From Argyresthia goedartella (Eukaryota; Arthropoda; Insecta; Lepidoptera; Argyresthiidae): 64,000 nucleotides of DNA. The position numbers and the translations under genes were made by a program. Position 1 is the stretch's first letter. Each line of letters starts with the position of its first letter. The notes below the pieces were generated by a model, which was given only the letters and a program-made list of their open reading frames with translations, did no database searches and was not told the origin of the DNA. The stretch lies in assembly GCA_949825045.1 (NCBI GenBank), contig OX463813.1, positions 7,068,001-7,132,000 of the forward strand, written 5' to 3'. Positions 32,030-41,224 of the stretch are shown one piece after another.

Positions 32030-32215
32030 AAGGTATCATGGTTCTCCTGCTGAGACGCAGAGAACTTAAAAAGGAACTTTTTTGACAGTCATCACATAGA
32101 GTACAGATGATTCTATTGTAGACAAATGTGAGGCAACAATATAAAATTTGCCTTCATTGTTATGTCATTATTTTTTCTTTTCCGGCCAGCAGAGAAGTGA
32201 AAGGTTTAACTTAAC
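32030..32215 (-). repeat. Repeat family E
   Basis: The minus strand reads CACTTCTCTGCTGGCCGGAA, CAATAGAATCATCTGTACTC and AAGTTCCTTTTTAAGTTCTC. Other copies lie at 53627-53752 and 55108-55270 in the opposite orientation. Non-coding, class unknown. Confidence 0.75.
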
Positions 32216-32465
32216 CATGACCTTAATTTTATCAATAAACTAAAATAAAGACTTTATTAGCTTTCTAACAAAATTTGTATTGTCAGCAATGTACAGCAAA
32301 CAATGTATTAAAACCTCCATATATGAACGCTACGACAATAATTATGTGATAGTTATCACAGTTTTTTACCCCCATACCTATCTTCTCTCTTCTAAAAGGG
32401 GGTGTAGCGCCTGCACCTGGCCCACTTGAGCGGGGCCTTTGTGCATGTCCCCTTCGCCTGCACAT
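32216..32465. other. Boundary sequence next to LINE fragment
   Basis: A GC-rich patch at about 32395-32465 adjoins the RNase H fragment and is probably its 3' UTR; the remainder is AT-rich. Confidence 0.35.
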
Positions 32466-33120
32466 CTACTTCAGCCATCCCAACTCCTGCACTAGCTGGA
32501 GCAGGAGGCCGGGGTGTTCTAGGAGCTTGTGGGTGTTATTTGTGTCACCTAGGATAGCCATCCTGGTTTTTGTTGTGGATGGACATGCCAGTAGCATGTG
32601 CTCTACTGTTTCATCCACTTCCATGCACCCCCTGCACAGGGGGCTGTCTGTTGCACCTGTAATTGTCAAGTGTTTGTTTAGTGGCCTGTAATGGTTTGTA
32701 ATAAGGCTTGTTAGTATTTTTTATTTTACTGCGTGGCAGTCTCATTAAGTAAATTGTAAATTTATGGTTGTACTTATCTATGAAAAGTTTTGTGTTTTTG
32801 CTGTCTTCTCTGCTAGACCATAATAGGTTTTGTTGCTGTACTGTGGCTCCTCTGAGCCTTTTCCGTAGAGCTTCCGCTGATAAGGGCGAGAATGGTGGAG
32901 GGCCAAATGCCGGTCTTTCTGTCCCTAATTTTGCTAGCTTGTCTGCCTCCCAGCTGCCCTGGTCACCTTGGTGACCTTTTACCCACTGGACTGTGACCTT
33001 GTTTCTCTCATCTAGCCTGTTGAGTGCCTTGTGGCATTCTAGTATAAGTTTTGATTTTGTCAACGGTCTTTTTAGTGAGCTTAGTAAGGATGCGCAGTCC
33101 GTTTTAAAGATAATGTCATT
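32466..33120 (-). pseudogene. R1/I-group LINE fragment: RNase H end and CCHC-like tail
   Basis: The minus strand encodes NDIIFKTDCASLLSSLKRP and TVQWVKGHQGDQGSWEADKL (RNase H, including the late GH..G..AD motif), then LMRLPRSKI. After a frameshift, ITGATDSPLCRGCMEVDETV and EHMLLACP (Cys-x2-Cys..His..Cys tail typical of R1-type LINE C termini) precede a stop. The 5' side ends abruptly at 33121. Confidence 0.85.
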
Positions 33121-33261
33121 CCCCTACCTCCTACCCCCATACCATAATATGGCTTGTACCAAGTGCATTAGCTATATGAGTAACAAAAATTGCGAAGTAC
33201 ACACCCACTACATGTAATGTGCGGATTACGCAAAATTTATTGTGCAGTTAATTCACATAAT

Positions 33262-33941
33262 TATGATTTGCTAATATGTCACCCAGTTGACATAGGAAAT
33301 TACAGACCAATTAGTCTACTAGCAAACAAATATAAACTATTCTCATCGATAATACTAAGAAGAATATCCAAAAAATAGATTATTTACAACCAGTAGAACA
33401 AGCAGGCTTCGGTTCAGGATTTTCCACGATAGATCACATTCACACCCTGGAACGAACAGTAGAAAAATAAATGGAATTCAACAAACCTCTATATATAGCC
33501 TTTATTGATTAAAGCAAAGCTTTTGATTCTATAAGCCACAACGCCATATGGAAAACATTACAATCATGCTTATTCTTACTCGATGAGTAAGAGCAGAGTA
33601 AGACTCAAAAACAACGGAGACGAATTTCAGATTGGCAGAGGAGTACGACAGGGTGACCTCTTTCACCGAAATTGTTCATTGCTGTTTTGGAAAACATATT
33701 TAAACACTTGGACTGGAAACAAAAAGGAATCAAAATAGACAAGAAATATCTTAGACACCTAAGGTTTGCTGACAACATAGCAATGTTCTCAGACAACCCC
33801 ATGGAACTAGAACTTATGATATGCAAATTAAGTGAAGAAAGTGCAAGGGTTGGCTTCTAAAAAATAAAACCAATATGCTACAAACACCCCCTTTCGTGTA
33901 AACAACCACATTATTGACTATTCAGATCACTATGTTTATTT
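33262..33941 (+). pseudogene. RTE-type LINE fragment, left part (reverse transcriptase)
   Basis: DIGNYRPISLLANKYKLFSS, FGSGFSTIDHIHTLERTVEK, then KAFDSISHNAIWKTLQS and RGVRQGDLF with interspersed stops and frameshifts are RT motifs of RTE elements. It ends in NNHIIDYSDHYVYL, the block just before the RTE thumb. The continuation is found 10 kb downstream at 44066, after the R1-like and LTR-element insertions. Confidence 0.82.
33932..33941 (+). repeat. Left target duplication of the R1-like insertion
   Basis: ATGTTTATTT here recurs at 44056-44065 directly after the R1-like element's ATC-repeat tail. Confidence 0.8.
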
Positions 33942-34476
33942 ATATTGTTACGCCGGTAGGTTAGGTCAAAAAACTTTGAACGTCAATTTCAGTGCTGTAG
34001 AGGCGTTTTCAGCGGGCTGAAAAGTCATTTCAGGCCGTTTCAGAAGTTACTCTATCACATATCTAAAGATCGAAATTTCACCCAAGTTGCCGTCGCTTTC
34101 AGGCGCCTGAAACATGTTTTCAGTCCGTTTCAGGGCACCCTCTATCAGATGACGCCATAACCTGAAAACCCGTTTTCAGGACCCCTTATGGGCCTCTGAA
34201 GCACAAATCGTTATATGGCGAAATATCCGGTAGGAGTGACAGAGATGGCACTACTAGAAAGAGATAGCTATACTCGGAACATTCGAGAAGTGTGTGACAG
34301 AGATAGCACTACTAGAAAGAGATAGCTATACTCGGAACATTCGACAAGGGAGTGACAGAGAGAGTGCACCATTAGAGAGAGACATATATGGTCTCGAATG
34401 TTCTCCGCCCGCACGCTGGTCCGTAATAGAATATTCGCGATATGTGTGGACAATGTGTCCAGAGCGGCTCCGCGGG

Positions 34477-34486
34477 ATATAAAAGG
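34477..34486 (+). promoter_or_regulatory. Possible TATA box in the 5' LTR
   Basis: GATATAAAAGG lies about 30 bp upstream of the GTTAGTT..CATTTT region; the 3' LTR has GATTTAAAAGG instead. Suggested by position and sequence only. Confidence 0.4.
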
Positions 34487-34511
34487 CGCCGACGGCCGGC
34501 GCGAGTTAGTT

Positions 34512-35030
34512 CTCCAGCCTCCCTCTGAGGGCGAAGCTCGGGATCTACAAGACCTACGTGAGATCCCGCCTCACCTACGCGGCTCCGGCATGGTACGCCC
34601 TGTGCTCGGAGACGAACAAACGGAGACTCCGAGCCCAAGAGAACCTCTCTCTGCGTACCATCGTCGGCGCCCCCCGCTACGTGAGGAACGCGACAATCCA
34701 GAGGGACCTAAGATGGGAAACCGTGGACCAGTTTGTCCAGAGGCTGGCGAAGGGCATGTTCGCGCGTGCGGATGCATCACACCTCCCGCACATCGCCGAA
34801 CTGGCGCCGCACCACGCGCGCCCGCCCGACCGCCGCCGCCTGCCACGCGACCTGGTTGCCTAGCCGGCGATCACCCACTGCATACCAGCGCCACAAGAAG
34901 ACCACCGCCCGCAGGGGCCATCCGATGACCTGTCCACAGGAGTGGACAGAGGCGATTCTTCGGGAAGAGGTCCGTCGACCTGACCCCGACTCCCCACGCC
35001 CCAGAAGGGGTGCGTGAGATGACTATGAAA
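34512..35030 (+). pseudogene. 5'-truncated Jockey-like LINE fragment inserted in the 5' LTR
   Basis: GCGAGTTAGTT occurs at 34501-34511 and 35031-35041, and the other LTR has it once, so this is a clean insertion of 519 bp with an 11-bp target duplication. It encodes YKTYVRSRLTYAAPAWYALC, RAQENLSLRTIVGAPRYVRN and RLAKGMFARA (34558-34863), the C-terminal domain downstream of reverse transcriptase in Jockey-group LINEs. It is GC-rich unlike its host. It ends ATGACTATGAAA without a long poly(A). Confidence 0.9.
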
Positions 35031-35244
35031 GCGAGTTAGTTACATTTTAACTGCGATCGAGTGCTAGTACAAGGATAATCGGAGAGAAAGACTCTTCGTG
35101 TGAATAGTGTATGTGTTTTAATTAGTGGATTTTAAGTACAGTTTGTGTGAATTGTAAGTGCGTGATTTGGGTAATAAAGTGAGTGTTTTATCTAGTGGAT
35201 TAATTCGTGCTTTTCTATCAAATACGAACCCCCACGCTCGTACA

Positions 35245-35270
35245 TTTGGTGTCAGAAGTGGGATTCGAAC
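35245..35270 (+). promoter_or_regulatory. Primer-binding region after the 5' LTR
   Basis: TTTGGTGTCAGAAGTGGGAT directly follows the LTR end, where a tRNA 3' end would prime minus-strand synthesis. The matching tRNA was not determined. Confidence 0.65.
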
Positions 35271-36194
35271 CCACGCCCACAAAAGTGGGAAAGAAAATGC
35301 CGTTAATGCCACGAGAAACCGAGCCAAAAGGAGTGACGACGCGAAGCCAAACGTCTGGGTCTGGAGACTCGACGCCTGGTACGTCGGAATCACCTGCTCC
35401 AGCTGCACAAGGAGTAGACCTCAACGTTATCTTCGTCCTCCTAAAGGAACAAGCGAGAGAGCTAAAGGAACAGGCCAGGAAACAGGAAGAACAGTCTCTA
35501 ATCCTCCAGAATGAGCTTAGGGAACAAAAGGATCACCAGGAGGTACAGGCACGAATGCTTCGTGAGGTACATGAGTCCACGACCGAATGGAAGAGAGAGT
35601 TGTTCGAGGTCCAGGAAAAATTGGCCGATATGGATGAAAAACTGGAGAGTCGAGTCCATGATATCGATAAAAAAATTGAGACCCGTGAGAGCCGTCTCCA
35701 AAAACTTGAGATCAAAGTGGCTAATGGTCCAAGTACCTATGTACCCGACGCATCGGTGTCCGAAGGCGGCAGGTTCAAAGTGCCCCCCTTTGACGGTAGC
35801 TCATCGTGGACTGCCTATAAGCTGCAGTTCGAGACTGTTTCCCAGGCTAATGGTTGGAGTAAGGAGCAAGCCAGGACAGCACTGACGTTGGCGCTGCGCG
35901 ACGAGGCTCTTACCATACTAGAGGCTCTGGGAAACGACCGGACGTACGACCGCCTTCTAGAAGCCTTGGAGGCACGATACGGTGACAGTCACCTGGAGCA
36001 CGTGTACACACGACAAAGAAGATCGGTTTGCAGGGCACACAAACACCAGTCTTTGTGTGCGTAACGTTGCCAATAGCTACGATTAGCAATGCACACTAAC
36101 ACAGTATTCGTGTTAATGTCGCGTCTGTGTGCGTTTTTCTGATCCCATACATTCATTGATTATGACGCAAGTTTTCACAGCTTTATGCAAAGTA

Positions 36195-36270
36195 GTCGAT
36201 AGCCTAGTGGATTAGGTGCTAGAATTACGATATGTAGATAAAGGTTCGATCCCTCAAAGGAAATTATTTT
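36195..36270 (+). repeat. tRNA-like sequence in the left subterminal region of the DD35E element
   Basis: ATAGCCTAGTGGATTAGGTG resembles an A box and GGTTCGATCCC is a B box, 50 bp apart, as in polymerase III promoters. The mirror-image partner is at 38083-38165. It does not look like a complete functional tRNA. Confidence 0.55.
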
Positions 36271-36509
36271 TTAGAAGCTACGAGTATTATTAAATTCACA
36301 TAGCATCGAATATAAATTGATTACAATTGTTTAACCAAACTAGAGTTCGAAGAGTTGTAAACTTGCCCGGTAAAAAGGCCATAGTCTACCTTCTTTATTT
36401 AAAATGTAACAGCTACCCTCTTTAAAATTGTTTTGCGTCTGCGCGCTCTCAGCATTAGTTGTATTGCATTTCGTTCCTTGTAAATTGTGATTGAGATTTG
36501 TTATCTATC

Positions 36510-37620
36510 ATGGAAAGTCATCTATCCACTTTTAAAAAGGCGGAAATCATTGTTTTGTATGAACAAAACATTTCAATTAGCGAGATAGCACGACGTTTAA
36601 TGATATCGGTGAGTTATGCATATAAAAAATAAATTTGAAGGTTTTTTATAAATTATGATTATAATTATACCTTGTGTTACTACTTTATTGTATTTTTTTC
36701 TTATTTTACAGAGAAGAACAGTGCAACTGTGGGTTCATAGGTATGCAGATTCTGGACATGTTGAAAGTCGTCGACCAGGCCCACAGCCTGTAGCCTACAC
36801 AGCTGCATCTGATCGCCATCGCGACATCATTGCAGCGCATAACAGCAATCCGTTTGCCAGCACCCGGTCTACGGCGACACTTCATAATGTAACACTACAA
36901 ACAGTTCGCAATCACTTACGAGCTGATGGTTTAAGATGTCGGAGACCAGCGAAGAAGATTATGATGTCTAATGAGCATCGTGAAGACAGAGTGCGGTTTG
37001 CCCGTGAATATTTGGACTTTGATTGGTGTAATAATGTTGTTGTTTTTAGTGATGAAAAGACTTTTAGATCAGACAAGGATGGGCGTAAAATACTGTGGAG
37101 AAGAAATAATGAACGATATAGTTTAGCAAACATTCTACCGTGCAGGTGTAGTGGCCGTATTACTTTGGGATATTGGGGATGGATGTCGTCGATGGGCCCC
37201 GGTGAATTAGTGCAAGTGAGTGCTCGCAACACTGCTCAAGGATACTTGGATATTTTACAGAACGTCATGTTACCAACCGTACGAACTGTATATCCGGATG
37301 AGCATATATACTTTGTCCATGACAATTGCGCTGTGCATCGCGCCCATATTGTGCAAGAATGGTTTAACAAGCAAGAATCCTTGACAGTTATTGACTGGCC
37401 TTCTAAAAGCCCTGATTTAAACCCCATCGAAAATCTATGGGGACATATGGTGCTCAATTGGGATCCATCGAATGTGAGATCTAGGTCTAATTTAGATGAA
37501 GTTGTTACTTCAACCTGGGAGATAATGCGAGGCACTGACATGTGTTGGAATATGGTCACTGGCATGAGAAGTAGACTACAACAAATAATAGTAAGAGAAG
37601 GAGCTCCACTAAGATATTAA
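36510..37620 (+). CDS. DD35E Tc1/mariner transposase, one intron (about 335 aa)
   Basis: Exon 1 (36510-36608) encodes MESHLSTFKKAEIIVLYEQN and SEIARRLMIS, a helix-turn-helix. The intron 36609-36711 has GTGAGT and TTTTACAG ends; exon 2 (36712-37620) continues in phase with RRTVQLWVHRY. A second DNA-binding part (STATLHNVTLQTVRNHLRAD) precedes the catalytic core: D in VVVFSDEKTF, D in FVHDNCAVHRAH and E in SPDLNPIENLWG, with 35 residues between the last two, one more than the common DD34E. No stops interrupt it, so this copy may encode a working enzyme. An in-frame ATG inside the intron (36655) would give a protein lacking the first helix-turn-helix, so the spliced form is preferred. Confidence 0.9.
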
Positions 37621-38082
37621 ATAAAACATAACCATTAATATGTGAAAGCTTTGTGTTATCATAAGATAAGGTGATTTATATGTCTATGATGTTATTGCTA
37701 CTTCAGGTTAGAAGTTATCACATAATTTCTAATTGCTTAGCATGTTGATTCATAGCTTATATATCATCAACTGCGACATCTGTCCTTGTCTGACTAAAAC
37801 TAAAATAAGTAAATTAAGTGTAGTTTATTATAACAAACTAGTAATAAATTATTATTAGGACGAAATATAATTTTGTTTTATTATGAAAAAAATAAGGCTG
37901 GTTTCACCACATGCTGATAAAGCCTATCTGTCAAATAACGCCATACAAAAATCTAAGTTTAACTGGCAGATAGGCTTCATCAGCAGTGGTGAAACCGGCC
38001 CTTAATCTAGAATAAATATTTGGTCTGATCAATAATAATTAAAAAAAAGTATCTAAAAAAAAACATCACCATGCTTTTTCCC

Positions 38083-38165
38083 TCCTTGATAGAGGATCGA
38101 ACTCAATACCTCAAAGTCATTAGTCTGGCATCTAACCCGTTGGGCTATCGTCCACTCTGTAGGAA
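38083..38165 (-). repeat. tRNA-like sequence in the right subterminal region of the DD35E element
   Basis: Read on the minus strand: ACGATAGCCCAACGGGTTAG and GAGTTCGATCCTC, the counterpart of 36195-36270 in inverse orientation. Confidence 0.55.
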
Positions 38166-38745
38166 GCGGTAAAAACTAGTCTTATATTCAACGAAGACAC
38201 ATAGTGATTGTATGCTCAGACAGTATTATAATATCTGTGACTGTGCTGTGACGACCAATGTAACGCACACACATTCAAGTCAGCGATTCGTGTCGCAACG
38301 TTACGCACACAAAGAGTGGCATTTGTGTGCCCTGCAAACCGAACTTCTTTGCCGATTGTACCGAGCTCAGTTAAAGGACAGGACACAAGGACGTAACGAG
38401 TCCTTACAACAGTGGGCCCTGGAAATCGAGAAGTTGGTTAGGAAGGCCTATCAACGTACGTCAGCATTCTTTGTGGACAGTATGCTGGTGCAGGCCTTCA
38501 TCGATGGGATCCGGGATCTGGAAGTGAGGGCAGCCGTGCGATTGGGGGACATCATGGCAGCCTAAAGGATGCAGAAGCCCACGCTCTCGAGGTGGAAGCT
38601 GTACGACAGGATTCATCCAGGCCTTTCAAGGTGCGAGAAGTGTCGACTACGAAACCAGTAGATTCCCGCCGCGAATTTGGGCCACGTTGCTACCATTGTG
38701 GAGAACGTGGTCACCTGCAGTCAGGCTGTCCGAAAAGGACTAGGA

Positions 38746-39075
38746 GGGACAGAGACCCCGCTCCAAGGACAAGGACAAGGAGCGGGCCAGGCCATCGCGC
38801 GAGGATCGCAGCAAGCGGAGCGAGAGAGGGGATCGAAGCGAGCGGGACAGAGACCGCGAACGTGACCGCAAGCATCGCAAGGACAGGCGTGACCGGTCAC
38901 CGCACGAGCGCGGCTCGCGACGTCGCTCGCGCGACCGCCACTAGGGATTCACTGAGGTATCACATTGCACCTCCACGAGAGGCACGAGAGGAGCTCCCGC
39001 AGCAGCGGCGGCGGGGGGCTCAGCTCGGACCGGCGCGAGCGGGAGCGTGGCAAGCGGGACCGCGGGGACAGGGAC
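38746..39075 (+). other. Arg/Ser/Asp-rich coding-like segment replacing the polymerase genes
   Basis: One frame (from 38759) reads RSKDKDKERARPSREDRSKR, then DRSERDRDRERDRKHRKDRR and RGSRRRSRDRH before a stop at 38942. A second frame reads HERHERSSRSSGGGGLSSDR and RERERGKRDRGDRDNDKN to about 39082. Such alternating Arg-Asp/Glu/Ser content is typical of RS domains of splicing-related proteins and is not part of Gypsy Pol. It lies exactly where protease-RT-RNase H should be, between CCHC and integrase. GGGACAGAGAC (38746) and GGGACAGGGAC (39065) flank it. The host origin is inferred. Confidence 0.6.
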
Positions 39076-39089
39076 AATGATAAGAACTG

Positions 39090-40441
39090 ATACGGTTAGC
39101 GACGAGTGGAGTGATGAAATCATGCAGCAAGCGCAACAAGAGGACCCTGACGTGAGACCCATTTTTGATTGGATTAATGCTGGCGCACCTAAACCAAGAT
39201 AGTGTGATGTAGCTCCTATGAGTGCGGTAACAAAAAGCTACTGGGCACAATGGTATAGCTTGGTTATGTATAATGGCGTTCTATGTAGAAAATGGGAATC
39301 AACAAATGGGAAGGATGCTCACCTGCAAGTCGTTGTCCCAAAGAAAAGGGTGAAAGATGTTTTGAGAAGCTTTCACGATGGAACACCCGGTGGACACCTT
39401 GGAGTAAAAAGGACCCTAATGAAAATTCGGCAACGCTTTCATTGGATTCACTGCCGAGAAGATGTTGGAAATTGGTGTAAACGATGCACTAACTGTGCAT
39501 CAGTCAAGGGACCGCATACCCGTAGCCGAGGAACACTCAAGTTGTACAACGTTGGAGCCCCTTGGGAAAGGGTTGCATTAGATGTCGCAGGACCATTCCC
39601 AGCTTCGGACTCCGGAAACAAGTACATTCTTGTCGTGATGGATTACTTCACGAAGTGGCCTGAAGTTTTTGCCATTCCTAATCAAGAAGCGGTAACCATA
39701 GCTGAAAAGTTAGTGAACGAAGTATTCTGCCGGTTTGGGGTACCACTCAAAATCCACAGTGATCAAGGAAGAAACTTCGAGTCTGCGGTCTTTCAGGAGA
39801 CTTGTCGCATAATGGGAATTCATAAGACGAGGACTACGGCGTATCATCCACAGTCAGATGGAATGGTTGAGAGATTTAACCAGACACTGGAGAGACATCT
39901 AGCCAAGATCGTTGAGAGCCATCAAAAAGATTGGGATCGGCATATCCCCCTCTTCCTGTTGTCTTATAGGTCGGCAACTCACGAAAGTACGGCGGTTACT
40001 CCATCGTATGCGAATTTTGGAAGAGAACTCCGTCTGCCTGCAGATCTCCTGACTGGACGTCCGCCCGATACACCAAGGACCATCACGGAATATGCAAGTG
40101 ATTTGCGGGATCGGATTGATGATGTTCACAGCCTGGTACGTGAACACGGGCTCCACGCTAGCATAAAGATGAAAACCCGATATGACCGGAAGTCTTATCA
40201 AGTGGGTTTTGAGGAAGGTTCGTTGGTGTGGCTACATAACCCTATGCGACGACTAGGAAAGTCCCCGAAACTATCTCCGAATTGGGAAGGGCCTTACAAG
40301 GTAGTCACCAAAATAAACGACGTCACGTATCGAATCCAGCGGAATCCTCGTAGTCCGAGCAAGATTGTTCATGTTGACCGGCTGGCTAGATACCACGGAA
40401 ATAATGATGCTCGGGACGAGCATGTCTTAGGAGGGGGTAGT
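39090..40441 (+). CDS. Integrase of the LTR retrotransposon (Pol C-terminal remnant)
   Basis: The ORF from ATG 39218 (413 codons, overlapping the 3' LTR) carries the zinc-binding HHCC module (H..H then RCTNCASVKG), PWERVALDVAGPFP with the first catalytic Asp, KIHSDQGRNFES with the second, and TTAYHPQSDGMVERFNQ with the Glu. After the core comes a Gypsy-type C-terminal domain (GSLVWLHNP.., NWEGPYKVV). Integrase inserts element DNA into the genome. The N-terminal side (WSDEIMQQAQQEDPDVRP at 39100-39160) is in frame except for one stop at about 39200. Without RT the element could move only with help from relatives. Confidence 0.93.
40430..40441 (+). promoter_or_regulatory. Polypurine tract
   Basis: AGGAGGGGGTAG directly precedes the 3' LTR, the expected primer site for plus-strand synthesis. 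Confidence 0.8.
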
Positions 40442-41220
40442 GTTACGCCGGTAGGTTAGGTCAAAAAACTTTGAACGTCAATTTCAGTGCTGTAGAGGCG
40501 TTTTCAGCGGGCTGAAAAGTAATTTCAGGCCGTTTCAGAAGTTACTCTATCACATATCTAAAGATCGAAATTTCACCCAAGTTGCCGTCGCTTTCAGGCG
40601 CCTGAAACATGTTTTCAGTCCGTTTCAGGGCACCCTCTATCAGATGACGCCATAACCTGAAAACCCGTTTTCAGGCGTTTTCAGGACCCCTTATGGGCCT
40701 CTGAAGCACAAATCGTTATATGGCGAAATATCCGGTAGGAGTGACAGAGATAGCACTACTAGAAAGAGATAGCTATACTCGGAACATTCGAGAAGTGTGT
40801 GACAGAGATAGCACTACTAGAAAGAGATAGCTATACTCGGAACATTCGACAAGGGAGTGACAGAGAGAGTGCACCATTAGAGAGAGACATATATGGTCTC
40901 GAATGTTCTCGGCCCGCACGCTGGTCCTTACTAGAATATTCGCGATATGTGTGGACAATGTGTCCAGAGCGGCTCCGCGGGATTTAAAAGGCGCCGACGG
41001 CCGGCGCGAGTTAGTTACATTTTAACTGCGATCGAGTGCTAGTACAAGGATAATCGGAGAGAAAGACTCTTCGTGTGAATAGTGTATGTGTTTTAATTAG
41101 TGGATTTTAAGAACAGTTCGTGTGAATTGTAAGTTCGTAATTTGGGCAATAAAGTGAGTGTTTTATCTAGTGGATTAATTCGTGCTTTTCTATCAAATAC
41201 GAACCCCCACGCTCGTAACA
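40442..41220 (+). repeat. 3' LTR (779 bp)
   Basis: Begins TGTTACGCC, ends CTCGTAACA, and matches the 5' LTR. It contains AATAAAGTGAG (about 41150), a possible poly(A) signal. ATAT follows. Confidence 0.95.
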
Positions 41221-41224
41221 ATAT

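Larger units (their letters stand above)
33946..35244 (+). repeat. 5' LTR, containing a LINE insertion
   Basis: Matches 40442-41220 over its length once 34512-35041 is set aside (769 against 779 bp). The differences noticed are one missing CGTTTTCAGG unit, a few substitutions (e.g. GGGATATAAAA against GGGATTTAAAA), and the last bases (TACA against TAACA). Tandem GAGATAGCTATACTCGGAAC units occur at 34260 and 34318. Confidence 0.95.
36007..38358 (+). mobile_element. Tc1/mariner-superfamily transposon (DD35E) inserted in gag
   Basis: TA at 36005-36006 and 38359-38360 flanks CACACGACAAAGAAG.. and the complement of CAATCGGCAAAGAAG... The inverted repeats continue through GGTTTGCAGGGCACACAAA and CTTTGTGTGCGTAACGTTG, more than 55 bp with scattered mismatches. 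Removing the 2352 bp with one TA restores the gag codon, so both ends are exact. It contains one two-exon transposase gene. Confidence 0.93.
35297..38750 (+). pseudogene. gag of the LTR retrotransposon, split by a DNA transposon and frameshifted
   Basis: ATG 35297 opens a Gag frame: Thr/Ser-rich start, a Lys/Glu/Gln coiled coil (about residues 50-135, VFVLLKEQARELKEQARKQE), then a capsid-like region starting at about 155 (FKVPPFDGSSSWTAYKLQFE). The frame is cut at 36006 by the Tc1/mariner insertion and resumes in frame at 38361 when that element and one TA are removed. A one-base shift lies in the G run near 38545. Beyond it, CYHCGERGHLQSGC (about 38685-38730) is the CCHC zinc knuckle that binds RNA. 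The element can no longer make a normal Gag. Confidence 0.88.
33946..41220 (+). mobile_element. Ty3/Gypsy-group LTR retrotransposon, defective
   Basis: It is bounded by TGTTACGCCGGTAGG.. and ..CTCGTAACA with a 4-bp target duplication ATAT (33942-33945, 41221-41224). Order: 5' LTR (with insertion), primer-binding region, gag with CCHC knuckle, Arg/Ser-rich foreign segment, integrase, polypurine tract, 3' LTR. Protease, reverse transcriptase and RNase H are absent. Removing the secondary insertions (519 bp plus duplication in the LTR; 2352 bp in gag) leaves about 4.4 kb. Confidence 0.93.

Noticed and set aside
34398..34928. 176-codon GC-rich ORF across the LTR/LINE junction
   Set aside because: It crosses an insertion boundary and is out of frame with the recognised LINE coding sequence at 34558-34863.
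38592..39080. Single 162-codon continuation of Gag through the Arg-rich region
   Set aside because: The CCHC part is real, but beyond about 38750 this frame gives irregular Arg/Thr/Gly text, while two other frames give regular RS/RD repeats, so the continuation is judged accidental.
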